Source: Hoeflea_A sp965228435 (GTDB lineage Bacteria > Pseudomonadota > Alphaproteobacteria > Rhizobiales > Rhizobiaceae). Taken from it: a DNA stretch of 64,000 bases. This document shows positions 25,474 to 33,777 of this stretch, one piece after another; the first letter of the stretch is position 1; each line of letters begins with the position of its first letter. A program made the translations under genes and the position numbers. The stretch is from the NCBI GenBank assembly GCA_965228435.1, contig OZ245818.1, forward strand, positions 2,418,001 to 2,482,000, read 5' to 3'. The notes under the pieces were generated by a model. That model was given only the letters and a program-made list of their open reading frames with translations. It ran no database searches and had not been told where the DNA came from.

Positions 25474-27453
25474 ATGAGCATCATCAGCAGCGGAACGATA
25501 TCGATCAAAGGGGGCGGCACAGTTGTCGACGGCCGCGGCACCAATTTCGAGGTATCGCTGGTGTCGGGTGGACTGCTCTTGGTCGACGGCATCGCGGCCT
25601 TCATCGAAACCGTCGACTCCGACACCAGGCTCACCCTGACGCGGCCCTGGCCGGGAGCGGCAGTGAAAGATCGCGCTTATGAGATCCAGCGGCAAAGGGC
25701 CGAAGCGGCCAGCGTCATCATTGCCAATGACCGGTTGGCGCACGTGGTCGCCCGGCTGCAGGCCGGGACCTTCTTCGATCCCGATGCCGTCGGACCCGTG
25801 GCCGGCCGCAAGGAACATGACGCCGCTCTAGCTGGTTTTACCTTTGTGGTGCCATCGGCCGAACCGAATGGCTCGCCAACCGTGTTCCTCAAACTAAGCG
25901 ACAGACCCGGCGATTGGTCGCCGGGACAGACGTTCCAGGGGCCGCCGGGACCAAGAGGTGCCGGCTATCCCGGACCACCGGGCAAACCAGGCCGTAAGGG
26001 AGATGCCGGCAGCCAGGGCAAGCAAGGTGAACCCGGCAAGGACGGCAAGGATGGAAAAGACGGTGTGCCTGGCAAGGACGGTGCGCCTGGTCGGGATGGT
26101 AAGGACGGCGTTGATGGCAAGGACGGCGTGCCTGGACGGCATGGTAAGGACGGCGCCGATGGCAAGGACGGCGGCAAGGGTGAGAGGGGGGATCCCGGCA
26201 AGCCCGGTCCGGCCACGATCAAGGTCCGGAACGACATTCTTTGGGGGGGTGAGCCGCGGATCAAAAACCTCGGCACCGATGTTAACCTGGACCTGCAGTT
26301 TCAGTTACCGGTTCCCAGGCAAGGCCCTCCCGGCAAGGATGGCAGGGACGGTACGCCTGGCAAGGATGGGGCGCCCGGCAGGGATGGCAAGGTCGCCGGT
26401 GCGCTGCTGGCCGTCAAGAATCTTGCCGATCTGGATAACCCGGCCAAAGCACGCAAGAACCTCGCTATCGACAAGGTCGACAACACACCGGACGCAAAAA
26501 AGCCGCTGAGCGCCGCGATGCTAAAATGGGGCCAGGATCTCAAAACGGAAACCGCCAAATTCTGGCTGGAGCAAGCTGCAGCCTTGTCCGGCAAGGCAGA
26601 CCGGGCGCACCACCACAACGATCGATATGCCCGGATCGATCATCATCATGACAAACGATACGCCCTTGTCGACCATCGCCACGACGAGCTCTACGCGTTC
26701 ACCAATCACGACCACAAAGGCGAGTATGCGCCGGTCGACCACAACCACGACAAACGCTACGCGCCGCTGGATCACACGCACGACAACTATGCGTCCGCCA
26801 ATCACGACCACGAGGGCGAGTATGCGCCGGTCGGTCATGACCACGACGCCCGCTACGCGCGGATCGGTCACGATCACGACAAGCGCTACGCACCGATCGA
26901 CCACGATCACGGGCAATATGTCACCAAGCCAGAGCTGGACGCCATCGCAAAGAAGATCGACCAGCAACCGGCAGCAAGTGGTCTTCCGGTCGGAGCCATT
27001 GCCTGCTTTGCCATGAACACCCCTCCGGAAAACTGGATGGTGGCGAATGGCGCCGCCATCTCTCGATCCCAGTATTCCGAACTCTTCAAAGCGATCGGCA
27101 CCACCTATGGCAGAGGCAACGGCCGGACGACCTTCAATTTGCCCGAGCTGCGTGGCGAGTTCATTCGGGGGTTAGACATGGGGCGCAACGTGGATCCTCG
27201 CAGGAAACTGGGGACGAGGCAGGACCATCAGATCCAAGCGCACAAGCATGCCGTTTCCGTCGGCAGCTATGAGGCCAACTTAGGGTCCAGTAGCCAGGGG
27301 TATCCTGCCAACCACGTGCACAGCGGGTTCCGGACAACGGACAGGAACCAAGAGGCTCGAACCGGCGGAGCAAAAGAACTGGTCCACACGGTCGGCGGAA
27401 AAGAAACGCGGCCGCGCAACGTCGCGCTGCTGATCTGCATCAAGGTCAAGTGA
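25474..27453 (+). CDS. Phage tail-collar fibre with collagen-like and His-rich repeats
   Basis: This 659-residue protein is almost certainly a receptor-binding fibre. Residues 1-140 are an N-terminal attachment-type domain. Residues 156-248 are a Gly-X-Y collagen-like region (GPPGKPGRKGDAGSQGKQGE) predicted to trimerise; a second short one lies at about 283-308. Residues 379-483 hold ten units of about 11 residues of the type HDHDKRYAPID, whose HxH pairs could bind metal ions along the fibre axis. Residues 507-570 are a tail-collar domain (LPVGAIACFAMNTPPENWMV, LPELRGEFIRG). The C-terminal tip has a His-rich AHKHAV and NHVH and a typical RPRNVALLICIKVK end. It follows the DUF4214 gene by 29 bases. 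Confidence 0.9.
   Translation: MSIISSGTISIKGGGTVVDGRGTNFEVSLVSGGLLLVDGIAAFIETVDSDTRLTLTRPWPGAAVKDRAYEIQRQRAEAASVIIANDRLAHVVARLQAGTFFDPDAVGPVAGRKEHDAALAGFTFVVPSAEPNGSPTVFLKLSDRPGDWSPGQTFQGPPGPRGAGYPGPPGKPGRKGDAGSQGKQGEPGKDGKDGKDGVPGKDGAPGRDGKDGVDGKDGVPGRHGKDGADGKDGGKGERGDPGKPGPATIKVRNDILWGGEPRIKNLGTDVNLDLQFQLPVPRQGPPGKDGRDGTPGKDGAPGRDGKVAGALLAVKNLADLDNPAKARKNLAIDKVDNTPDAKKPLSAAMLKWGQDLKTETAKFWLEQAAALSGKADRAHHHNDRYARIDHHHDKRYALVDHRHDELYAFTNHDHKGEYAPVDHNHDKRYAPLDHTHDNYASANHDHEGEYAPVGHDHDARYARIGHDHDKRYAPIDHDHGQYVTKPELDAIAKKIDQQPAASGLPVGAIACFAMNTPPENWMVANGAAISRSQYSELFKAIGTTYGRGNGRTTFNLPELRGEFIRGLDMGRNVDPRRKLGTRQDHQIQAHKHAVSVGSYEANLGSSSQGYPANHVHSGFRTTDRNQEARTGGAKELVHTVGGKETRPRNVALLICIKVK
26608..26922 (+). 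repeat. His-rich 11-residue repeat array in fibre
   Basis: Ten in-frame units of about 33 bp encode variants of HxHDxRYAPxD. The alternation of HDHDKRY and HDHKGEY types suggests duplication in pairs. Confidence 0.85.
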
Positions 27454-27490
27454 CGGGCCGGACCCAGCAGCACGCAAGGGCGATTCCGGC

Positions 27491-27540
27491 CCGGTGCGAT
27501 GGCTCTGTTTGGGGCAGAGTTTGACGGCCCATCGCACCGG
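27491..27540. terminator. Stem-loop after the fibre gene
   Basis: CCGGTGCGATGG (27491-27502) is perfectly inverted as CCATCGCACCGG (27529-27540) with a 26-base loop, about 40 bases after the fibre stop. There is no T-run, so it may be a processing or attenuating hairpin rather than a classical terminator. Confidence 0.5.
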
Positions 27541-27690
27541 CCCAGAAAGGGACATATCACAGCGTGTGTAAACGAAAAAATGAACGAAGGGTTGTGGTTA
27601 GTTGCCAGTGAATTCCCGCCGTTCAAATGCGAGGAAAACAGCCTCAAATCGGTCATGCGCCCTCATGGTTCAGCAAAGAAGGAGAGGTCA

Positions 27691-28347
27691 ATGGCAGAGA
27701 GTCACCAGCCACAGCCCGTCGCGGTTCACTATTACCATGAGGTGAGCGGCGAATATCTGGGCTCCAGCCCGCTCACCCTGTCGCCGGAAGACGGCACGCC
27801 CGTCGTCCCGGATCATACGACGCTGAAGCCGCCTCCGGAGACGGTCCAGGAGGCACACACGGCGGTGTTCGAGAATGATGCCTGGACGCAGAAGATCGAC
27901 CAGCGCGGCCGCGCCTACTGGATGTCCGACGGCAGCCACGGCGTCATCGAGGAGCTGGGGCAGACGGTGCCCGAGGATGCCCTGGATACGCCTCCCGTGC
28001 CGCCGCTAACGGCAACTGACATTCAGGCCGAAGCGGAACGCCGCATCGACGCCGGCACCATCATCGACGGTCTTGTGTTTCGCACAGACGACGCGACCAT
28101 GATCCGCCTGCGCGGACTTATCGATGCTTTCGACGCCGGCCTGGTGCCCGAGCGCGGCATCTCCTACCGCACCCGCGCCGGCGTTCTTGTCTCGTTCAAG
28201 GACAGAGCGACCGCGCAGCGCTTCTACAATGAGGCCAACCAGTACCGCTCAACCGTGCTGGAAGCTTCGGCCCGGCTGCAGGCCCTGGACGTCATCCCCG
28301 ACGATTTCCACGAGAATGACCATTGGAACCCGCAGCCAACGCAGTAG
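27691..28347 (+). CDS. Tail-fibre assembly-like protein (218 aa)
   Basis: The region at about 105-170 (AEAERRIDAGTIIDGLVFRT, DDATMIRLRGLIDAFDAGL) resembles the DUF4376-type domain of phage tail-fibre-associated proteins, and the N-terminal half (HYYHEVSGEYLGSSPLTLSP) resembles fibre-assembly proteins. I chose the ATG at 27691 because AAGGAGAGG precedes it; the frame is open further upstream without a ribosome site. Directly after a fibre gene, a chaperone or assembly role for that fibre is the likely function. Confidence 0.65.
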   Translation: MAESHQPQPVAVHYYHEVSGEYLGSSPLTLSPEDGTPVVPDHTTLKPPPETVQEAHTAVFENDAWTQKIDQRGRAYWMSDGSHGVIEELGQTVPEDALDTPPVPPLTATDIQAEAERRIDAGTIIDGLVFRTDDATMIRLRGLIDAFDAGLVPERGISYRTRAGVLVSFKDRATAQRFYNEANQYRSTVLEASARLQALDVIPDDFHENDHWNPQPTQ

Positions 28348-28372
28348 CAGCCGCTCCGGCGCCCGTACACGG

Positions 28373-28595
28373 GCACGGCGGCGCTACGCTTGCCTGGGGG
28401 CACGGCGGCGCTACGCTTGCCTGGGGGCACGGCGGCGCTGCGCTTGCCTACGGCGACTGTGTCGCCTTCCTTTGCACGGCGGCGCTGCGCTTGCCTGGGG
28501 CGACTTTGTCGCCTTCCTTTGCACGGCGGCGCTGCGCTTGCCTACGGCGACTGTGTCGCCTCCCTTCGCACGGCGGCGCTGCGCTTTCCTGGGGG
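28373..28595 (+). repeat. GC-rich tandem repeat array
   Basis: Six units share GCACGGCGGCGCTGCGCTT (with A for G in some) and then CCTGGGG or CCTACGGCGACTGTGTCGCC. The first two are about 27 bp, the middle three about 47 bp. Several frames stay open through it on both strands, but none looks like a protein. Confidence 0.8.
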
Positions 28596-29184
28596 CTTGC
28601 CTCCCAGAGGCCAAGTCGAATGTGGCGCAGTCGCGCGAACGCCCTGCATGCAAATACCAGGCAGCCGGCGGATGGCCGGAAGGCGCTGTCCGGATGCATT
28701 CATGACACACTGTGGCCAAGCCGAGATGTTCGTCGACATGGGCCGCGTCCACCTGCTGCGCTGCCAAAGCCGCTAACAGTCATGGACATTCGAACCTTCC
28801 AGCGCGCTGACCGTTTCCGTCTACCCGGCAGAAGACCGCCTTCTGTGCCTTGCCCGCAACCCGGCGCGCCCGCTCTCTCGGAAGGAGACAGGCGCCCTTA
28901 TGCCAAGCTCCAAAGTCAGGCACGCCCGGATAGAATGCGAGCAAACAAACCAAAGACCACCATCGCTAACCCGCCTCACGACGATGTGGCCCCCACAGAA
29001 CCATGTTCAAGAAAACACCCCAGCAGCCTCAACCGATGAACTGCTCTAAAACCCGGTGTCAAAAACCCAAATCCCGACGGCGCGCTACACAGGGCCTCCT
29101 TCAGCTTCGTCGCCCAGACCGGCAACCTGGCCGACGCGGCGACGCGCCTGGGCCGCCGATGAAGACAAACACGCTTTCGTTCAC
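28596..29184. other. Gene-free stretch after tail module
   Basis: Open frames exist on both strands but show no ribosome site or family resemblance. A short plus-strand stretch reads ALTVSVYPAEDRLLCLARNP, which may be the trace of a degraded gene. Confidence 0.3.
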
Positions 29185-30015
29185 TTAGCTCGGTCGCGCC
29201 GCTGACCGGATCCGCCTCCAAAGTTCGTAAGCTGAGAGCCGATGCGTTGAATCTTGCTCCAGACCAAGCGCCAGTGCATCGCCAAGCGGTTCGTTGAGGC
29301 TGCGCGCCAACTGTTGCGGTGCGCCCTTGCAAATCTCCTCGTCGGAAAATCGTGGCAACTCATCGGGCAGGAGGATCTGGAGCAAAACCTGGGCCGTCGA
29401 GTAGATATCCATGGCCGGTCCTTCAGGACCGAAGCGGCTTGAATCCACCGTTTCCGGTGACGGATTCCACTTGGCCTTGTGTTTGCCGGGCTTGAGTTCA
29501 TCGGTTTTGCGGGTCAGACCGAGATCGCACAATCGAACCCGGATTGGGACGTTTTCGGGCCCCAGCTCCAACAGCGCGTTGTAGGGATTGATGTCCGTGT
29601 GCACGAACCCCTCCTCATGCATGAAGTGCAAGGCCTCAAGCATCCCCCTTGCAGAGAGGTAGACGATCAACCGCCGCTCTGCCGGGTCTTCAAACGAGAT
29701 ACGCCCCAGTGCCATGCCGCCGTCGGCAAGGATCAGATAGTACACGCCGTCCAACTCAAATGCCCCATACATATGGACAATTCCGGGACTGGGAAGAGCC
29801 TGATAATTGCGGACCTCGTTGGTCCACATCGCATGGCTGCCCTTTGCGTTGTAGACTTTGACGACAAGACGGTTTTGCCAGCTGTCTGTGGCCTTGTAGA
29901 CCGTGCTGTACCCGCCACGGCCGATCTGGTCGCCGAAAGTTATACGGATCCCACCATAGCGCAGATGCCGATGCGGAGGCGGATCCGGCGCCTCCTGTGT
30001 TGGCTCGTCGCTCAA
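29185..30015 (-). CDS. Hanks-type Ser/Thr protein kinase
   Basis: All main kinase motifs are present: the glycine loop IGRGGYSTVYKA (31-42), the lysine K53 in VVKVY, a Glu at E67, the catalytic loop HTDINPYN (H139, D141, N146), DLG at 164-166 in place of DFG, and SPE at 186-188 in place of APE. The kinase should therefore be active. There is no membrane segment and no extracellular domain, unlike PknB-type receptors, so it is a soluble 276-residue kinase. It lies 8 bases downstream of the 847-residue repeat-protein gene and is surely co-transcribed with it; the repeat protein or its export is the obvious candidate substrate or partner, by inference. Confidence 0.9.
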   Translation of the reverse strand: MSDEPTQEAPDPPPHRHLRYGGIRITFGDQIGRGGYSTVYKATDSWQNRLVVKVYNAKGSHAMWTNEVRNYQALPSPGIVHMYGAFELDGVYYLILADGGMALGRISFEDPAERRLIVYLSARGMLEALHFMHEEGFVHTDINPYNALLELGPENVPIRVRLCDLGLTRKTDELKPGKHKAKWNPSPETVDSSRFGPEGPAMDIYSTAQVLLQILLPDELPRFSDEEICKGAPQQLARSLNEPLGDALALGLEQDSTHRLSAYELWRRIRSAARPS

Positions 30016-30023
30016 GATCTCGC

Positions 30024-32567
30024 TCAGGTGAAGATGAAATTGTCTGTGACGTCGATGGCGTTATCGACACCCACCAGACGGATGAATCCGGTGAAATCGC
30101 CGTCAGTTGAAGAGATCAGCAGATCCGCTCCGCTATCGTCGAGATTCAATTCGCCCAAACCATTGACGCCAAGCGCCGAAAGGTCCAGCAGATCGCCGGA
30201 TGGAGCCGTGTCGAAGCCGCTGAAATTCAGGGTGCCGAGCATGGCATCGGTAAAAACGAAGGTCTCTTTGACCAGGTTTGCCCCGTAGTCCAGGTCGCCG
30301 GAGCCCAATCGGATCTCGAAACCGCCACCGAAGGCAGCGCCGGTCATGTCCGCGATTGTCTCGCTGCCTGCTGCCATATCGGCGAGGTTGAAAAGCGAGA
30401 AGCCCGTTTGTGCGCCGGTCAGCAACACACTGGCCATGTCTTCACCAGTCAACGCCAGCACTTTCAGTCCCGGTGTGTCATTGGCCTCCAATACAATGTC
30501 GCCCTTGCCATTGGTTTCAAGGCACACATCGAAAGCGGTGCTGGCGATGTTGTCCAGCTTCACGGTGATGCTGCCCTCATCATCAAGTCCGAGCGGCCCC
30601 GGACCCTCCGCCTTGATGTTGATCTCTTCGAGCGCACCGAAGGCATTCGTGGCGCCCTCACCATTGATATCGATTTCCGAAAGCGCCCGGTCCGGTTTGT
30701 TCAAGAAAAAGAGGCCAAGGATGTCTATGACTTCGTCCGGCGTCAGCACATCCGATTGCTGCGTGACGATATTGATTGCGGTCAGCGCCTCGAAGGCATT
30801 GTCTCCGCCCGAGTGCAGAATCACGTCGGCGTCAAGCCCGGCCTTGACATCCACCGTCTGGAGATTGGCCAGAAAGTTCTCCCCGCCGATCTCCAGAGTC
30901 GGATCGAATGGTTGCAGGAGGCCGTTTTCGACCTGGAATTCCGCGAATCCAATGGACGAGAGCGCAATGGTCTGCAAACCCGCCATGAAATTGTCACCGG
31001 GAGTTTCAGCAAATTCGAAATCCCGCACCGAGTTCCGGATCTCTATCTCCGCGCCAGGGACTTCCCCATCAAGATCATCTCGCAGCTTGGTCATCTCAAC
31101 GTTGAGAGAGGTGACGAGCGGGGCGAAATCATCAGCTGCACCATTGCGGATTTTCAGATCTGAGATGGCTTCTCCCGCAACATAAATCTCCTGCAACGAC
31201 TGGAAGTACATCGCCTCAGTCTCGACCGAAATCGACAGGCTGGCGCCGGAGTTTTCACCGATCACCTTGATCGTCTTCAGTGATGGCATGAAATCCGCAA
31301 CGTTCTCATCTTCCACCAGAACGGAATGCGAAATCGATAACGACGCATTCCCTAAATGGTTGACGCCCTTCACGAAGATGCTCTCCAGTGACGGCATGAA
31401 CAGGATGTCGCCGGAGGCCGAAATGGACATCGTTGCTTCGCCCGTCGGCGCCAGCATGGTGATCGTCTTGAGCGACCGCATGAACTCGACCGACTCTGTG
31501 CCGTTGAAATCCGGACTGACCGAGAACGTCAGGCTGGCACCCCTGGCAAAGCTGGCGCTCCCGCCGAATTCGGCGCCAGATATGTAAATGGACTCAAGGT
31601 TCTCCATGAAATCGGCACCGCCGGAATAGGACACCGAGATACTGGCCTCCGCTTCCTCGGAGATCACGCGGATCGTTTTCAACGAGCGCATGAAACCGTT
31701 GCCGAGACTGTTGTCGGGCAGCGGCGACGTATTCACGCTGGCCGAGAACGAGAGTCCGGCAAACTCCTTTGCCTTGATGGAAATGGTCTGCAGCGATGGC
31801 ATGAAATCGTTGCCGCCATCGTTCGATGCGGAAACTTCAACGTTTTCATCGTGCGACATAACCCGGATCGACTTCAGCGACCACATGAAGCTGTCGCCGA
31901 ATACGTCAAGCCCTTCGCCGCTCTCGTCTTCCTGCTGATTGTTGTCGAACGCAACTTTAACCGACGCTTTGGCCTTCGCTTCGATCGTCTGAAGCAGCGA
32001 AGCAAAATAGTCGCTGCCAAAATTCTGGAATAGAAGATCTGTGCCGACGACCTGATTATCGTCTTCGGGACCCACCTCGGGAGAACCGGGTACTTTGGAG
32101 TCGACACTCACCTCTCTGAGAAAGCGGAAAGGAAAATTGACGGGCCCATCAGGTAGGTTCGGTGCACGAAATGTGACATCGGTCGTGTTTGCACTTGCCC
32201 ATAATGACTGCAGGCCATTGGGGTTAAATGACTGCCGACCATATTGGTAATAGTTAGGAATGCCTGTTTCGTCCTCGAAAACGCCAGTGAACGAACCGCC
32301 AGCGTGAACGAAAAGCCACAAACTCGTGGCCTCATACGGGTCTAGGGTGACATCACCCCCCGTTACGATGTTGTCAATCCATGGTGAAAAATAGGATCCA
32401 CGGCCACCGTAACCGAAAGGGCCGCCAAGAAATTCAGGGGTACCGCCCCACCAGCCGGGGCCGTATCCACCCGCAGCGAAGCCTCCATAGCTGTTTTGGC
32501 CGTAACCGCCTTGGGCTCCGTATTGAGGATAGTTAGCCCCCGAAGATGCGTACGCGTTGTAGCGCAT
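30024..32567 (-). CDS. Large acidic tandem-repeat protein, probably exported
   Basis: I do not recognise this 847-residue protein. Residues 1-60 are rich in Gly and Tyr (GGYGQNSYGGFAAGGYGPGW). From about 185 to 640 it has some 14 imperfect units of 24-43 residues, each opening with a consensus close to DFMPSLKTIKV and then an alternating small/hydrophobic strand (ASLSISV). This suggests a beta-solenoid or stacked beta-sheet. The C-terminus (LDLSALGVNGLGELNLDDSG, LLISSTDGDFTGFIRLVGVD, then a terminal NFIFT) resembles type I secretion targets. No signal peptide is present. A ribosome site (GAGGTGG) precedes the ATG. The kinase gene follows 8 bases downstream. Confidence 0.8.
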   Translation of the reverse strand: MRYNAYASSGANYPQYGAQGGYGQNSYGGFAAGGYGPGWWGGTPEFLGGPFGYGGRGSYFSPWIDNIVTGGDVTLDPYEATSLWLFVHAGGSFTGVFEDETGIPNYYQYGRQSFNPNGLQSLWASANTTDVTFRAPNLPDGPVNFPFRFLREVSVDSKVPGSPEVGPEDDNQVVGTDLLFQNFGSDYFASLLQTIEAKAKASVKVAFDNNQQEDESGEGLDVFGDSFMWSLKSIRVMSHDENVEVSASNDGGNDFMPSLQTISIKAKEFAGLSFSASVNTSPLPDNSLGNGFMRSLKTIRVISEEAEASISVSYSGGADFMENLESIYISGAEFGGSASFARGASLTFSVSPDFNGTESVEFMRSLKTITMLAPTGEATMSISASGDILFMPSLESIFVKGVNHLGNASLSISHSVLVEDENVADFMPSLKTIKVIGENSGASLSISVETEAMYFQSLQEIYVAGEAISDLKIRNGAADDFAPLVTSLNVEMTKLRDDLDGEVPGAEIEIRNSVRDFEFAETPGDNFMAGLQTIALSSIGFAEFQVENGLLQPFDPTLEIGGENFLANLQTVDVKAGLDADVILHSGGDNAFEALTAINIVTQQSDVLTPDEVIDILGLFFLNKPDRALSEIDINGEGATNAFGALEEINIKAEGPGPLGLDDEGSITVKLDNIASTAFDVCLETNGKGDIVLEANDTPGLKVLALTGEDMASVLLTGAQTGFSLFNLADMAAGSETIADMTGAAFGGGFEIRLGSGDLDYGANLVKETFVFTDAMLGTLNFSGFDTAPSGDLLDLSALGVNGLGELNLDDSGADLLISSTDGDFTGFIRLVGVDNAIDVTDNFIFT

Positions 32568-32819
32568 GGTTTTTTCACCACCTCTGATATGTAAGTCCCG
32601 CCTGGAATCCGGCTAAGGAACACCCCTCCGAGATTGCTGCCTAGACAGCGAATCTGCAATGACTGACCCTACCTACCACCTAAACCATTTGCAAGAATTG
32701 CGAAATGACGCTCAACCGCAGATGAACACTCGCGTGACCGGTATCTTTGGAGGCTGAGCCGGGGTCGCTGTCCAAGCGATGTGTGCTCGGAACTGGTTCA
32801 TCAACGCAGAGGTAAAGGT

Positions 32820-32970
32820 CGTGTCCATGCGTCTCGGCGGCATCAGCCCGGACACTGCGCAGAAGCTGGTCTGCTTCTTCAACGAGGGCGAATGGTCCCA
32901 TCAAGAGCTGTTTGATAAACTTGTGGGTTGGCCTTGGAAACGAACCAGATCGGCGCGGCCAGCGGTCTGA
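32820..32970 (+). mobile_element. IS transposase-like remnant, copy 2
   Basis: The frame MRLGGISPDTAQKLVCFFNE, continuing GEWSHQELFDKLV, matches the remnant at 2519-2612 in DNA and protein and then decays. The rest of 32568-33058 contains no supportable gene. Confidence 0.4.
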
Positions 32971-33058
32971 TCAAGAGTCAGGTTTGAGCCCAACTGCGTA
33001 GTGTGGCAAGTTGTGCAAGTGTTTCTTGCGTATTATTCCGCTGGCTACCGGTTAAGCA

Positions 33059-33601
33059 ATGGCATTGGTTTACGTCATCCAAATAGCAGGCCTTGCCCTT
33101 ACAGTAGTGGGTTTTCTTGGGCTTGGTGACGTGCTGGAAAAAAACTTAGGTAAATTTCGCAGAGAACTCTTGCGAGAGTTGCCCGAGTCGCTCAAACGCA
33201 GCACCGGTTTTTGGCCTGCCTTCCGCGCTGAAATGTCCAGAAAAATCAAAGAAGAGCTTGAGGAGTTATCTGATCCGAAACAGATATTCACCGATGACTT
33301 TCGCGGCCGATACATTAAGTATGGGGTACCTGCCATATTGTTATTGTTTGTCATAACGTTTTGGTGGAAGGATGGCAGCCTGTTTTGGGCAATTGTATTT
33401 GTGTCGCTCTTTGCAATCGTGGGCTTTGCCGTAATCTGGGTCCAATGGACGGTAATCTGGTTCGCGATCGAATACGTGGTTTGTTATGTTCTCTGGCGCG
33501 TCCTTCATCTGCTCAACAAGGCACCAAGCGGCGTAGTAGGTTCATTGGGTCTGATTTTTGCCATCGCACCCTTCATCATAGAATACCTCGCAAACCAATA
33601 G
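33059..33601 (+). CDS. Hypothetical membrane protein (180 aa)
   Basis: About four hydrophobic segments are visible: VIQIAGLALTVVGFLGLGDV at the N-terminus, then YGVPAILLLFVITFWW, LFWAIVFVSLFAIVGFAVIW and the C-terminal VGSLGLIFAIAPFIIEYL. A cytoplasmic loop between the first and second is basic and helical (RRELLRELPESLKRS, MSRKIKEELEELSD). No family is recognised. It faces the GT4 gene convergently. Confidence 0.7.
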   Translation: MALVYVIQIAGLALTVVGFLGLGDVLEKNLGKFRRELLRELPESLKRSTGFWPAFRAEMSRKIKEELEELSDPKQIFTDDFRGRYIKYGVPAILLLFVITFWWKDGSLFWAIVFVSLFAIVGFAVIWVQWTVIWFAIEYVVCYVLWRVLHLLNKAPSGVVGSLGLIFAIAPFIIEYLANQ

Positions 33602-33615
33602 CTCTGCTCCATCAC

Positions 33616-33714
33616 CTATTCGTCCGTCCAGCCGTATTTGCTCTTCAGCTCGCCATCCCGAAGTGCTGGCGGTAGGTCGGGAGGCCAGAAGGCTAGGGCT
33701 TCGTCTTCGCCCAT
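33616..33714 (-). CDS. Very small ORF (32 aa)
   Basis: The product reads MGEDEALAFWPPDLPPALRD then GELKSKYGWTDE. The ribosome site is the shared AAACAGTAGGAGC motif (33721-33733), 7 bases before the ATG. Just upstream, 33725-33757 could encode a ten-residue peptide (MLVEKQERKQ) that ends within that motif. Both follow the GT4 stop on the same strand. The strong ribosome site is the main support. Confidence 0.45.
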   Translation of the reverse strand: MGEDEALAFWPPDLPPALRDGELKSKYGWTDE

Positions 33715-33720
33715 TGGGGC

Positions 33721-33733
33721 GCTCCTACTGTTT
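33721..33733 (-). promoter_or_regulatory. Shared gene-junction motif, copy 3
   Basis: Identical to the motif at 11762 and 12110; here it precedes the 32-residue ORF after the glycosyltransferase gene, 22 kb from the other two. Confidence 0.6.
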
Positions 33734-33777
33734 GCGTTCCTGTTTTTCAACAAGCATCAGTTTTGCTCTTCCAGGTC

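Noticed and set aside
26608..26922. His-rich region considered as a metal-storage protein
   Set aside because: The regular 11-residue spacing and position between a collagen-like shaft and a collar domain fit a fibre shaft.
28373..28595. Tandem array considered as CRISPR
   Set aside because: Units are contiguous and vary in length by shared insertions; there are no unique spacers and no cas genes.
28323..29039. 238-codon frame through the tandem array
   Set aside because: Its length comes from the GC-rich repeats staying open in several frames; the product is repeat-derived and no start site is supported.
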